The notes under the pieces were generated by a model. It had not been told where the DNA came from. It ran no database searches and saw only the letters and a program-made list of their open reading frames with translations. Shown in pieces: positions 8,020 through 17,191 of a DNA stretch of 48,703 bases (the stretch's first letter is position 1; every line of letters begins with the position of its first letter). The stretch is from a virus, in the IMG/VR virus record IMGVR_UViG_3300033388_001701, positions 1 to 48,703 of that record, one strand, 5' to 3'. A program made the translations under genes and the position numbers.

Positions 8020-9197
8020 TCTTCCACCTCTGTTTTATCATAGCGAAAACCTTTAAATCGTGGTTGTCTCATTGAGCCATTTTTCGTTTCTTCTTTGTAT
8101 TCACATTCAGCAATCTTTCCCATATTGTGAATTTGGTTAAACCATATATTTTTTCTTTGTGCATCAGTAAATCCCGTTCCAACTTTAACTGCTATCCCCT
8201 TAAAATCAACAATAATTTTCCCAAGGGAGCCAGCCAAGCGTCCTTTCCCTTCCTCGAAACCAATCACTTGACAATCGGCAGCTTTCTTTGGAACCAATCT
8301 TGTCCAATCCCAAGACCTGGCATCCCTATATTCATGGTTATTAGTATAAACAACCAATCCTTCTTCACCAGCTAATAATACTCCTTCATAAATAGCCATT
8401 AATTGTGCTTCATTCTTTATCCAATAGTGAGGGACAATTTTTATGCAATTCGTTACTTGAATGTTACGCAACATAAACAAGTATCTCGCCCACTTTGATA
8501 TATCAAGTCCAGGAATATCAAACAACCAATAAACAGCATTAGGCACTGATTGATGATTACGAATAAGACCTGAAGCACCATCGAAATCAATTCCGGGAAC
8601 CATCATTTCCCCGTCTTTTTCAAAGTTATATTTTTCCAATTCGTTTTCGATATGATCAAACCCTATGAAGCGATGACCGGCCCTTGTAAACATTTCATAA
8701 GCTACCGCTCTAGCTCGGACACCATCTTTCTTAATTGCGGCAACAAGAGGGTATTTCGCTTTTTCTGGATCGAAAGTCTTGAGCAGCATGATTGATGGTT
8801 TTTCAGACCCATCTTTTAATCCAGGGATCAGGCCGGGAAATATTTTATTAATTGTTTTCAGGCCAACGCCCATCCTTAAATCTTTATTGATGATTTTCTT
8901 GAACAGGTCTGCATGTTCTGGGATAAGGGTTATGATATGGTCGCAGACTGTTTCAAGAGCAGTATGGCCGGTTATCTCTCTATTCGCCAAATCGTCTAAT
9001 AGATCGAATGAGGATTCATCAATGACCCATCCAGCATTATCCCCTTCAGTAATAGGTGCGGTCATGTAAAACTTTATGAATGGGTCGTAAACGTATTTCA
9101 ATAACTTCTTGAAGTCGTCTGTATCACCATACCTATAAAGCAAATCCTGCTTCTCATTTCCACTGGCTTTCGCTATTTCGTTAATTAAGTGGTGCAT
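8016..9197 (-). CDS. ATP-dependent DNA ligase
   Basis: 393 residues, similar in length to phage T7-type ligases. Nucleotidyltransferase motif I is K-K-D-G-V-R, with Lys156 as the residue that carries AMP. Motif IV appears as E-E-G-L-V-V-Y and motif V as R-L-V-P-K-K. A C-terminal OB-fold with A-V-K-V-G-T-G-F-T-D follows. It seals nicks in double-stranded DNA during replication and recombination. The N-terminal helical extension of about 140 residues resembles that of longer ligases. Overlaps the polymerase gene end by 17 bp. Confidence 0.92.
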   Translation of the reverse strand: MHHLINEIAKASGNEKQDLLYRYGDTDDFKKLLKYVYDPFIKFYMTAPITEGDNAGWVIDESSFDLLDDLANREITGHTALETVCDHIITLIPEHADLFKKIINKDLRMGVGLKTINKIFPGLIPGLKDGSEKPSIMLLKTFDPEKAKYPLVAAIKKDGVRARAVAYEMFTRAGHRFIGFDHIENELEKYNFEKDGEMMVPGIDFDGASGLIRNHQSVPNAVYWLFDIPGLDISKWARYLFMLRNIQVTNCIKIVPHYWIKNEAQLMAIYEGVLLAGEEGLVVYTNNHEYRDARSWDWTRLVPKKAADCQVIGFEEGKGRLAGSLGKIIVDFKGIAVKVGTGFTDAQRKNIWFNQIHNMGKIAECEYKEETKNGSMRQPRFKGFRYDKTEVEE

Positions 9198-12006
9198 TTC
9201 TTGTGATCCTCCTTATTGCTGATATAAATATCATTCCCCAACCGTTTACCTTCTGGCCATAAACCATATACCAATCTTTTTCTTCTTTACCTGATTCGGC
9301 GATTGACCTTCCTAACCTCTCATAATCTTCAGATTTTATTTTACACATTATTTCGCCGGTATCGTCTTCAATTATTATGTTTAGATATGAAGTTGGTCCG
9401 ACAATATGTTTTCCATCCCTTTTAGCGACAAAACATGCTTCGTTTTTATCTCTAAGGCTTTTCTTAATTAGACAACCTATTACTGTGTAATCACCATCGG
9501 CTTTGATGTTTTGTATTTGATGTATCCCATTCGTTACACCATGAGAAGAAGGATCAGTATAATAATCCCCATATAATTCTTTTGCTGGATAAAGATATTT
9601 AAACGGAGTATCACCTATTTTTAACAGTTTGGTTAATCCAGCAGGAATAGTCTTTCCTTCTTTCCTACACTTAATTACTTTATTCGCTTTTACTGGTCCA
9701 ATCCCATCAATGGTCAGCAATCCACCATACAATATCCCATCATGGACGGACCATTTTTGTGTTGATATCTTTTCATCGAAGTGGATGTATTTAACTCCAT
9801 CGTTCTCGCAAACGTCACGCAACAACCTTAAAGCTGTTCTATCACTCTTTGCGTTGTTGAGCGAAGCAACTGTAAACTCTAAAAAATGATGTGCTTTCAT
9901 ATAGGCGCAAAGATACGATACAAGACCGTATGATACCGAATGCGATTTGTTAAAGGCGTATGCGCCCATTGTATTGATGCCATCCCAAACCTTTTCAGCA
10001 GTTTCTACATCGTCACCGTTCTTCAAAGCTCCTTCAATAAACAACTCTTTATATTTATCAAAAAATTCATCACCAAGGCTTTTACTAACCGCTTTTCTCA
10101 GTGTTCCGGTATCTTCCCAAGAAAGGCCACCATATTCTCTACATATTTTAAGCATTTGCTCTTGGTAAACAATTACCCCAAAAGTGCTTTTCGTTGCTTC
10201 AACAGTCGTATGATGGTTGCTTAAATATTTTATATCTTCTTTTCCGGTTCGGTATTTGAGGTAACGGTTTGCCCCGCCAGATGCCAAAGGCCCTGGCCTT
10301 CCTAATGCGGTAAGAGCGGAAATGTCTTCCATATCTTCAATAGGCATTTGTTTTGCTAATCTTTGGATTGCTGCCCCTTCAAATTGAAATATCCCGGTAA
10401 ACCGATGATCGTTAAACACTTTATATGTTTCTGGGTCGTCTACTGGAATATCATACAACCAGTTATACGGCTTTCCTATTTGATCACATACACCAGCAAA
10501 AATAGTCAATGTTCTTAACGCAAGAGAATCAATCTTTAACAGACCAATCGTTTCAGCATCTTTTTTGTCCAGCATTGCTATCCGCTTATTGTCTCTGCTG
10601 TTGACTCCTGCATAATTTGTTATGGGCGAATTGCAAACAAGTATTCCGGCTGCATGGACGCTTGTATGTGAAGCATGACCCTCAATCTTAGAAACGGATT
10701 TCATATGTGGGTATGATTCGATTATCTTTTTCCCAATCTCCGAATCATTAAATGAATCTTCAATGCAAAGATCAGACCTTTCATCACCGGCTGGCCTGGT
10801 GATTATTGAATCTTTAATTTCATGGACATCATCAAGAGGGATATGAAAGGCTTGGGCAAATCTCTGAATAGCGGATTTAGGCTTTAACCGAGAAATATTT
10901 CCTATTTGGGAAACCTTATCGTCACCATATTTTTTCTTCAAATAGTTCAATACCAGATGACGTTTGTCGTCCTGAAAATCAATATCAATATCTGGCAAGT
11001 CGAAGCGGTTTACATCAATAAACCTCTCAAAATAAAGGTCATATTCAATAGGATCAATTTCAGTAATCCCCATCAAATAACAGACTAAAGAACCTGCTGA
11101 AGAACCACGAGAAGGTCCAACAACCATTTTCTTTTTTGCATACCGAATGAGATCAGCAACTACAAGAAAATAATCTACATATCCTTTATCATGGATAAGC
11201 TTCATTTCTCTTACAAATCTTTCTGCATATGGTCCATTAAGGATATCGATGTCTTTCTCTTTGGCTCCTTTTCTACACCATTGAGCGATATCATCTTTTC
11301 CAATATACTCAACCATTGGAGCATGAGGGAGCTTAACGCTGCATTCATTGGTTAATCTTTCAAGATTGTCTAAAGCTGATTCCCTTCCCGGAAATTCCAT
11401 CAACCATTCTTCTCTAGTCAATATATGAATCGGGCTTGTTTTATGTTGTCTTAACCGTTGATCAGCAAATGGTTCATAAATTCCAATGTCGTCTACATCA
11501 GGATAATAATTATCAACACAAGCGATATAATAAAAACCTTTTAAATTTCTTTGGTGAATTGGCAACGATGGGGAAAGCTCCATGAAGATTTCCCGTTCAA
11601 TGAGGTCGAATCTTGGAGCCATACCGCTTAGAATTGCAACATCCTGGCTCACCAAGTTCATTTGGCGGTAGTCAATCCTTGGCATATAATAAAATTGTTT
11701 GTGTGCGGTATCAACCAAGGCATATAATTCTTGCAATCCCTTTTGGTTTCTAGCAATGAGCGTCATTACATTGAAAGGGCTTCGCCTTTCTTTGTTGTCT
11801 ATGCCATCTACAACAGGCAATTGAACACCATAGATGGGTTTGATTCCGGCTTTCTTACAAGCCTTCATCCATCTAATGTGACCAAAGGTATTATTAATAT
11901 CAGTCATCCCGGCACAAGAGCCAAGTTTAGCACATTTAGCAGCAACTTGATCTAAATGACCATACACCTGTTTAAATGAAAATTCTGTCTTACAGTTAAT
12001 CCACAT
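9181..12006 (-). CDS. DNA polymerase III alpha-like (family C, DnaE type) replicative polymerase
   Basis: 941 residues, shorter than bacterial DnaE (about 1,160). The family C palm is clear: G-P-S-R-G-S-S-A-G-S followed by F-E-R-F-I and P-D-I-D-I-D-F, with catalytic Asp339 and Asp341. A C-terminal OB-like region is present from about residue 820. The N-terminus has the shape of a PHP domain but the metal-binding H-x-H is replaced by N-C-K, so it is probably inactive. Proofreading may come from the DnaQ-like exonuclease two genes upstream. Phage-encoded family C polymerases are known but less common than families A and B. Confidence 0.92.
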   Translation of the reverse strand: MWINCKTEFSFKQVYGHLDQVAAKCAKLGSCAGMTDINNTFGHIRWMKACKKAGIKPIYGVQLPVVDGIDNKERRSPFNVMTLIARNQKGLQELYALVDTAHKQFYYMPRIDYRQMNLVSQDVAILSGMAPRFDLIEREIFMELSPSLPIHQRNLKGFYYIACVDNYYPDVDDIGIYEPFADQRLRQHKTSPIHILTREEWLMEFPGRESALDNLERLTNECSVKLPHAPMVEYIGKDDIAQWCRKGAKEKDIDILNGPYAERFVREMKLIHDKGYVDYFLVVADLIRYAKKKMVVGPSRGSSAGSLVCYLMGITEIDPIEYDLYFERFIDVNRFDLPDIDIDFQDDKRHLVLNYLKKKYGDDKVSQIGNISRLKPKSAIQRFAQAFHIPLDDVHEIKDSIITRPAGDERSDLCIEDSFNDSEIGKKIIESYPHMKSVSKIEGHASHTSVHAAGILVCNSPITNYAGVNSRDNKRIAMLDKKDAETIGLLKIDSLALRTLTIFAGVCDQIGKPYNWLYDIPVDDPETYKVFNDHRFTGIFQFEGAAIQRLAKQMPIEDMEDISALTALGRPGPLASGGANRYLKYRTGKEDIKYLSNHHTTVEATKSTFGVIVYQEQMLKICREYGGLSWEDTGTLRKAVSKSLGDEFFDKYKELFIEGALKNGDDVETAEKVWDGINTMGAYAFNKSHSVSYGLVSYLCAYMKAHHFLEFTVASLNNAKSDRTALRLLRDVCENDGVKYIHFDEKISTQKWSVHDGILYGGLLTIDGIGPVKANKVIKCRKEGKTIPAGLTKLLKIGDTPFKYLYPAKELYGDYYTDPSSHGVTNGIHQIQNIKADGDYTVIGCLIKKSLRDKNEACFVAKRDGKHIVGPTSYLNIIIEDDTGEIMCKIKSEDYERLGRSIAESGKEEKDWYMVYGQKVNGWGMIFISAIRRITRNAPLN

Positions 12007-12558
12007 TTATTCTTTTCCTGGACAATGATCGCTTTTTAAGATACGAGGATGGTGGTTCTTCCTACCTGGCTCAAGATGGAACACTCTTATGTGGTTCCTT
12101 AATATTTTTGTGCAAAAATGAGTAAAATGCCAACCGGGGGTGTTTGGTGGTTCTCGATTTTGTTCTTCTTCAGTAGGGTTTAACCATTTGCATCCATCAC
12201 AATAAATATCGTCTTCTTTAACCCCATTTTTAGGATATTTGATCCAATCTCTTCCAATGACCTCTGAGAAAGCAATATCGACACACTCTTTGAAATTTAT
12301 GTTTTTTGTGGTACAATAATTGCAAAGATAAATAACGAGATCACCGACAGCATCTTTTATTTCTTCTTCGGTTTTGGTTTTATCATAACCACGAATACCC
12401 TGTTCTCCTTTCAGGTCAGCATGGCTAAGTTCTCCAAGCTCTTCAACAACCCCTTTAAATTGTTGGTCAGAAGTAGTGTTTGGGAAATTGTGGTTAAGCC
12501 AAATTTGAAGCCTATTTTGTAATTCGTTTGCTATCATCTTCTCTGCCTCAATAACCAT
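12007..12558 (-). CDS. MazG-like nucleotide pyrophosphohydrolase with C-terminal Cys/His module
   Basis: 183 residues. Residues 8-95 carry the all-alpha NTP pyrophosphatase pattern E-E-x-x-E (Glu39, 40, 43) and E-x-x-D (Glu66, Asp69), which bind magnesium. Such enzymes remove non-canonical or excess nucleoside triphosphates. The second half has Y-C-D-G-C-K-W, H-F-C and D-H-C-P-G, a possible zinc site joined to the MazG domain. Its stop abuts the polymerase ATG and its start overlaps the exonuclease by 25 bp. The role of the C-terminal module is unknown. Confidence 0.8.
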   Translation of the reverse strand: MVIEAEKMIANELQNRLQIWLNHNFPNTTSDQQFKGVVEELGELSHADLKGEQGIRGYDKTKTEEEIKDAVGDLVIYLCNYCTTKNINFKECVDIAFSEVIGRDWIKYPKNGVKEDDIYCDGCKWLNPTEEEQNREPPNTPGWHFTHFCTKILRNHIRVFHLEPGRKNHHPRILKSDHCPGKE

Positions 12559-13067
12559 TTATATGATTCATAAGTTGCTAATACATCGTTTTTAGCCCGA
12601 TGCGCTCCGTCTATTTCTTTGCCGGTAGCTATTTTATACAACTCATTGTTTTTTAAACGGAACCCTTTAACCCACATGGACTGTTCAACCGTGCAAAATT
12701 TAATTGGTGGGTAGGGGAAATGATATTCTTTTCCTATTCTTTTCAACTCGTTAATTAATATCCCTTCATCAAATGTAAGGTTATGAGCAATTACCGTATG
12801 ACTGCCAAAAAAGACCTCAACAATCTTTCTGTAAACTTCTGGGAATGTTGGCGAGTTGGCAACCATTGCATTTGTGATCCCGTTTATCTTTGGGATATGG
12901 TCTGGGATCGGAATTGGTGGTCTGATCAATGATTCAAACTTTGAAGCCACTTCTCCATTATCATCAAATTGAATAGCACATATCTCTATCATATGCGGCT
13001 GAATAGACAATGGTGTTCCGACAGCTTCTAGCAATCCTGTTGTTTCTGTATCAAGGACCGTGATCAC
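12534..13067 (-). CDS. DnaQ-like 3'-5' exonuclease (DEDDh)
   Basis: 177 residues starting at a GTG at 13067. All three motifs are present: Exo I L-D-T-E-T-T-G (Asp6, Glu8), Exo II A-H-N-L-T-F-D and Exo III H-R-A-K-N-D. These are the residues of the proofreading epsilon subunit. It is encoded just ahead of the DnaE-type polymerase, which seems to lack an active PHP site, so it is a good proofreading candidate. A role in degrading host DNA is also possible. Confidence 0.9.
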   Translation of the reverse strand: MITVLDTETTGLLEAVGTPLSIQPHMIEICAIQFDDNGEVASKFESLIRPPIPIPDHIPKINGITNAMVANSPTFPEVYRKIVEVFFGSHTVIAHNLTFDEGILINELKRIGKEYHFPYPPIKFCTVEQSMWVKGFRLKNNELYKIATGKEIDGAHRAKNDVLATYESYKWLLRQRR

Positions 13068-13090
13068 TTGTTGACCTTTACTTTTTGTTT

Positions 13091-13128
13091 AAAAAATAAA
13101 GCAGAGCCTAATAGACCCTGCTTATTTA
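13091..13128 (-). terminator. Intrinsic terminator (leftward)
   Basis: On the - strand, AAATAAGCAG pairs with CTGCTTTATTT (one bulge) around a short loop and is followed by a run of six T. It lies just after the stop of 13142-13573 and may attenuate transcription into the exonuclease-polymerase genes. Confidence 0.7.
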
Positions 13129-13141
13129 ACGAGGTTGTTGA

Positions 13142-13573
13142 TCAGCCACCAGCAGTATGAGCCGGTCCCTGTCGTTTCTGAACCTCAACACCTTCATCGA
13201 GATTAACTCTCCACAGTTTGTTCTCGGTGTCCCATTCGGGAATCATCCGAAGTTTAATGTTGTGGAATGCCTTGTCGATCTTTTCTTGAACATTGCTCTT
13301 GATAGTTGCGGTTCGGCAACCAGCTTCAACTGAATGATCGCCAGATTTATTAAACCGAATGCCAAAAGCGTTCTCTTCAGGGTCATACAGAAGATTTGCT
13401 TTCTGATCATCACCGATTTCTTCATGGTCATATTCGCCATTAACACCGAGAATTTCACGACACGCCATGATATTCAAGACGAATTTCTTCCCATCAGTTA
13501 AAGTCACATAAGGAAATTTCTTCTTCCCTTCACCTGCCGGTGGCCTGGTCCGTTTTTCCAATACCTCAAACAT
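13142..13573 (-). CDS. Hypothetical protein of the replication cluster
   Basis: 143 residues behind a strong RBS (GGAGGAAAG). Charged, mixed alpha/beta, with motif D-G-K-K-F-V-L-N near residue 27 and a flexible basic/glycine end (KRQGPAHTAGG). No family recognised. It has its own upstream control region (inverted repeat and TATAAT) and its own terminator, so it may be expressed strongly and separately. A nucleic-acid-binding role is possible but unproven. Confidence 0.65.
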   Translation of the reverse strand: MFEVLEKRTRPPAGEGKKKFPYVTLTDGKKFVLNIMACREILGVNGEYDHEEIGDDQKANLLYDPEENAFGIRFNKSGDHSVEAGCRTATIKSNVQEKIDKAFHNIKLRMIPEWDTENKLWRVNLDEGVEVQKRQGPAHTAGG

Positions 13574-13619
13574 TTTCTTTCCTCCGAGTTGATTTTAAAG
13601 CCATAACGACTTCGTTAAA

Positions 13620-13660
13620 ATTATATCTTATCTTTACTTCATCTATTCTGAAAAGTAAAG
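13620..13660 (-). promoter_or_regulatory. Candidate operator/promoter with inverted CTTTACTT repeat
   Basis: CTTTACTT (13632-13639) and its inverse AAGTAAAG (13653-13660) are separated by 13 bases. Reading leftward, a perfect TATAAT (13625-13620) follows. No good -35 box is present at the expected distance, and the repeat covers that place. This suggests an activator- or repressor-controlled promoter for 13142-13573. The same octamer recurs at 13076, 20904 and 25147. Confidence 0.45.
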
Positions 13661-13661
13661 G

Positions 13662-14303
13662 TTAAATTTTATTTATTGAACGATTGCCCATTAAGTGAAC
13701 CTGATCCTCATACAACGAAGGTGCAAGGGAATACATAATAGCCAAAATAGCCCTCGCCAACTCTTGAATTTTTGGGTGAGCATCTTTAGCTGCTCTAAGG
13801 CTGATGAAGTGTCTAAGTTCCCTCACGTTCATCATCATAACTATTTCAGTCTTTAAAGAATGAGGTAACACATCACGAGCCTGTTGAGGCTTACAACCAC
13901 TTTCTATCAGTTCAAAATATGAAGATTCAGCTTCTTTGCATGACTGCTTCCAGATGTATTCTTGATCTGGATCAAGACCTTTGGGCATAACAAAAGATAT
14001 ATCTCCTTCAAATCGCCCATCGGCGTAATTGACCCATCGAGTTGATTCTTGTGCGTAGCTTGCCAATCTATGCCGTACAATCTCATGGGTAATTCCTTTA
14101 TCGGTGATAATGCGAAAACATGCGACCCCAAATTCAATCATCGCATGATGACCAGACTTCACCATTTTCTCACAAAAAATAGCAGCAGATTCATCCGTTA
14201 TTGACGATTCAGATTTATAACAAGTGCGGCCAGCAGCTTCTACGCTTTTTTCTATATCGGGCGTAGCCCACAACAAAGACACTTCTTGATTGATTATATT
14301 CAT
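13662..14303 (-). CDS. thyX: Flavin-dependent thymidylate synthase ThyX
   Basis: 213 residues. The ThyX motif R-H-R (77-79) followed by x-x-S and S-T-R-W is intact: R-H-R-L-A-S-Y-A-Q-E-S-T-R-W. The enzyme makes dTMP from dUMP with FAD, NADPH and methylenetetrahydrofolate. A C-terminal R-E-L-R-H-F-I-S-L-R segment also fits the family. It supplies thymidylate for phage replication. The start overlaps the stop of the upstream gene by one base. Confidence 0.95.
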   Translation of the reverse strand: MNIINQEVSLLWATPDIEKSVEAAGRTCYKSESSITDESAAIFCEKMVKSGHHAMIEFGVACFRIITDKGITHEIVRHRLASYAQESTRWVNYADGRFEGDISFVMPKGLDPDQEYIWKQSCKEAESSYFELIESGCKPQQARDVLPHSLKTEIVMMMNVRELRHFISLRAAKDAHPKIQELARAILAIMYSLAPSLYEDQVHLMGNRSINKI

Positions 14304-14611
14304 TATTCTGTTTCCTCCTTGACCAACCGATCAGCGGCAATAGCAGCATAGCCTTGAACGTCGATGTAGTTGTCACGACTTGTTTTTTGCCCTGAACAAC
14401 GAGCAATTTTAAACAACATCATCATATGGGCTACGTCTTTGGCACCAAAATATTCTCCAACTGCTAAACCAGTTTTAAATTTTTGCTTAAGATAAGTATT
14501 CCAATATTCAGCAATCAAAGTAAATGAGTCTTCAGGGTTTCCATATTGGTCTAGCCTTTCGCCAGTAATACACTTCTTTGCTTCGTCAAGTGATGATCCC
14601 AATTCCTTCAT
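14303..14611 (-). CDS. DUF6378-like phage protein
   Basis: 102 residues from the ATG at 14611, which has GAGGTG just upstream; a TTG four codons earlier is disfavoured. The pattern A-K-K-C-I-T-G-E-R-L-D-Q-Y-G-N-P, a central W-N-T-Y-L and the end D-V-Q-G-Y-A-A-I-A-A-D-R matches a helical phage family that I recall as DUF6378. Function not established. It lies beside thyX and may relate to nucleotide metabolism. Confidence 0.65.
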   Translation of the reverse strand: MKELGSSLDEAKKCITGERLDQYGNPEDSFTLIAEYWNTYLKQKFKTGLAVGEYFGAKDVAHMMMLFKIARCSGQKTSRDNYIDVQGYAAIAADRLVKEETE

Positions 14612-14612
14612 T

Positions 14613-16172
14613 CTACACCTCAAATTTATGTTCTTTGATATTTGGGTATTTACCCGCTTCGTCCACTAAAATCTTAACTGGCTTCTTTAAATGTGGTGCC
14701 ATTTCTAAAGCATGATAGACTTTATCCGGTGGTGTTCCATCGCAACGTCTTCGCCACCAATGTGCTGCCTTATGTGCGGCATATCCACTATGCTCTATAC
14801 AGACAAACTCTTTAAACACTCTTAGCCCACAACGATAAAAAACCTTTAACATCGGGATTTCTCTTCTGCCGACATAATTTTCATAAACTACTTCATCCAC
14901 CTTATGCCATTCTTCCTTTGAAATCACTGCGCCGTCATGGGTTTCACCCGAAAGATTATGGCGGAATTGAAAAACGTACTGGCAGACATGACAAATTCTG
15001 GTAGCAGCATAGACCATTTCCATGCACTGAGGGCATTCTTTCATAATTGCCTCACCACCACCCTTTCCTTTCTGTTTGACGGTAGGGTTATCAATAGGGC
15101 CTATCCTGGCGAGATTCCCCGCGAAGTCGAGGACAAGACAATCTTCTTTCCCTGTTTCTTTTGAGACACGAAGACCACGACCAATGATCTGAACATGAAG
15201 AACAGGACTTGCGGTTGGCCTTAAAACAGCTATAAGATCAACGGCAGGGGCATCAAAGCCAGTTGTCAAGACAGCAACAGATACAAGACATTGATAACCT
15301 TCAGGGGTTTGAAAACTATCAATGATCGTCTGTCTATCCCCTTTTATTTTTGAATGGATTACAGCGGAATCAATACCGTTTTCTTTTAACCCGTCATTAA
15401 TATGCTCTGCATGAGCGATATCAATAGCGAATACAAGCCATTTCTTCCTTAAATCTTTATAGATTAAAAGCTCTTTGATTATATCTTTAGTAATCGCTTT
15501 TCTGTCAAAAGCACTTGAAAGTTCTTTGATTATGAAATCACCAGCTTGTTTCTTTATATCAGATGAATCAAGTTTCTTTTTCGTTCCCTTTGATGACAAA
15601 AGACACAAATGACCAGCCTTTTGAAGCTCTTTAATTGAAATTGTGTAGACAATATCATCAAAGAAAGCATCGTCACCAAGATGAAGGAAACCAGACCCCA
15701 ACCGGAAAGGCGTTGCTGTATAGCCAACTATTGGAACCTTAATAGCAGCAAACAGTTTATGATACATTCCATCTTTACGGGGTATAGTATGGCACTCATC
15801 GACGATTACTATATCAAACTGTGAAAACAATTCTGGTTTATTATATATTGATTGAATACCAGCTATGGTCACTTGTGATATTTCTTTCTTTCCAAGCCCG
15901 GCACTATACAAACCAACATCTATCCCTTCACAATGCGCTTTTGCTCTTTCATAGTTTTGTTTTAAAATCTCTTTAACATAAGAGACAACCAATATTTTTT
16001 GTTCTGGCCATCGGTCCAAAACACGCTTGCAAAAATCAGCTATAATATATGATTTACCGCTACCTGTCGGTCCAACAACAAGCGGATTCCCTCTCTTCCC
16101 GGAATAAAAATAACTGAAGACAGCGGTGTTCGCTTCTTTTTGGTATTTTCTATCTTCAAACTTTGTTTTCAT
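14613..16172 (-). CDS. DEAD/DEAH-box SF2 helicase with zinc ribbon
   Basis: 519 residues from ATG 16172, chosen because it lies directly after the upstream stop and has AAGG. Walker A G-P-T-G-S-G-K-S (34-41), D-E-C-H (125-128), a T-A-T motif III and motif VI Q-I-I-G-R-G-L-R are all present. A C-P-Q-C ... C-H-V-C zinc ribbon follows the helicase core near residue 400, and a C-terminal region of about 110 residues is of unknown type. Similar to phage T5 D10-type branch-migrating helicases. Likely works with the resolvase and Sak4-like ATPase in recombination or replication. Confidence 0.9.
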   Translation of the reverse strand: MKTKFEDRKYQKEANTAVFSYFYSGKRGNPLVVGPTGSGKSYIIADFCKRVLDRWPEQKILVVSYVKEILKQNYERAKAHCEGIDVGLYSAGLGKKEISQVTIAGIQSIYNKPELFSQFDIVIVDECHTIPRKDGMYHKLFAAIKVPIVGYTATPFRLGSGFLHLGDDAFFDDIVYTISIKELQKAGHLCLLSSKGTKKKLDSSDIKKQAGDFIIKELSSAFDRKAITKDIIKELLIYKDLRKKWLVFAIDIAHAEHINDGLKENGIDSAVIHSKIKGDRQTIIDSFQTPEGYQCLVSVAVLTTGFDAPAVDLIAVLRPTASPVLHVQIIGRGLRVSKETGKEDCLVLDFAGNLARIGPIDNPTVKQKGKGGGEAIMKECPQCMEMVYAATRICHVCQYVFQFRHNLSGETHDGAVISKEEWHKVDEVVYENYVGRREIPMLKVFYRCGLRVFKEFVCIEHSGYAAHKAAHWWRRRCDGTPPDKVYHALEMAPHLKKPVKILVDEAGKYPNIKEHKFEV

Positions 16173-16174
16173 TA

Positions 16175-16369
16175 TTAACCTTGGTAGGGATAATCTGGAT
16201 GGAAAGATCCATATGCCCAAACCCCAATTATTCTCTGTTTTCTTCCGTAAAAAACCATTTCTGCTGGAACATTATCACCGGCTGTAGCAACAACACTGCT
16301 AGTAATATGACCAAAGCGCAACCAAATATAAACAGTCTTTAACCCTCTTAAGCCAAGGTTGAGCTTCAT
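16175..16369 (-). CDS. Hypothetical small protein (64 aa)
   Basis: Starts at 16369, abutting the upstream stop, and ends two bases before the helicase ATG. Beta-like and aromatic, with a segment V-V-A-T-A-G-D-N-V-P-A-E-M-V-F. Family not recognised. Tight packing in the operon supports it being real. Confidence 0.6.
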   Translation of the reverse strand: MKLNLGLRGLKTVYIWLRFGHITSSVVATAGDNVPAEMVFYGRKQRIIGVWAYGSFHPDYPYQG

Positions 16370-17191
16370 TTACTTCAACCCCTCTAATATTTGATATTGC
16401 ATACAACCGATTAACTGTTGTGAAAACGCTAATTCAATATTTAACTTCCCACAACGCCAAATTCCGTTATCGTGTATGTCTCCATGTTGGCAGGTTCGAC
16501 AATTTTTATTCACTTCTTCACCCATATAACAAATTTCGCTATGGTCGCAGAGTTTACAGGTTAAAAAGGTTGGTCTGTTAAAAGGGTTGGCTGGTGGCGT
16601 TTCTGAAGAGATAATATCAATACCACGGCTTAAAAGGTATTCGGCGTGTTCTGGATCAGGGTAAACCCTTTCGTAATATCTCGCGTCATCATTTTTATTA
16701 ACCATCACAAATAAGCCACGCTTTAATCCAAACTTGTGCATATAAGTAACAGTTTGACCATAATAAATAGGTTTTGATACCTTGAGTCTCTTCTTGACCA
16801 TATCTTTAAACGACTTGTCGTTGGCTGTTTTGAACTCCCCAAGATGTGGGGTTTTAGGGGCATCAGGAACATTTTCAAGAATTCCGTCACAATGCCCTTT
16901 GATATGCCCGTTACCATGGACGCATTCTTTTTGATCAGAATGATGGATGATCCCGGCTTTAGCCAAGTCTGCAACAATGATAGGCTCTTCTTTATGGCCC
17001 CTTTGAAACAACCGAGACAAACGTGGTGTAATGTGTTTATCGCTACAAATGCGGAAATCATACCATAGTTTCCTTGCACACTCATGGCCCAATCCCGACA
17101 TTCCAAGATAAGGTCTTGGGTCTTGTTTTATCAATCCATCTTCGATCATTTGTTCTGTTTTCAGTTTTGTACTAACCGGCAATAGAGCCAT
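16370..17191 (-). CDS. PD-(D/E)xK nuclease, Cas4/RecB-like with probable Fe-S cluster
   Basis: 273 residues. The nuclease core is D (Asp102 in G-H-C-D-G) and E-F-K (Glu119, Lys121). A cysteine in C-A-R-K-L-W-Y-D (Cys38) together with C-terminal C-K-L-C-x5-C (212, 215, 221) is the arrangement that holds a 4Fe-4S cluster in Cas4 and AddB. Two more cysteine pairs follow (C-R-T-C and W-R-C). In phages such nucleases process DNA ends for recombination or replication. It neighbours the Sak4/DUF669 pair, which supports a recombination role. No CRISPR array or cas genes are present. Confidence 0.82.
   Translation of the reverse strand: MALLPVSTKLKTEQMIEDGLIKQDPRPYLGMSGLGHECARKLWYDFRICSDKHITPRLSRLFQRGHKEEPIIVADLAKAGIIHHSDQKECVHGNGHIKGHCDGILENVPDAPKTPHLGEFKTANDKSFKDMVKKRLKVSKPIYYGQTVTYMHKFGLKRGLFVMVNKNDDARYYERVYPDPEHAEYLLSRGIDIISSETPPANPFNRPTFLTCKLCDHSEICYMGEEVNKNCRTCQHGDIHDNGIWRCGKLNIELAFSQQLIGCMQYQILEGLK

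Noticed and set aside
16370-17191. Cas4-like protein as evidence of a CRISPR system
   Set aside because: No CRISPR repeats or other cas genes. Cas4/RecB-like nucleases are common in phage recombination modules.
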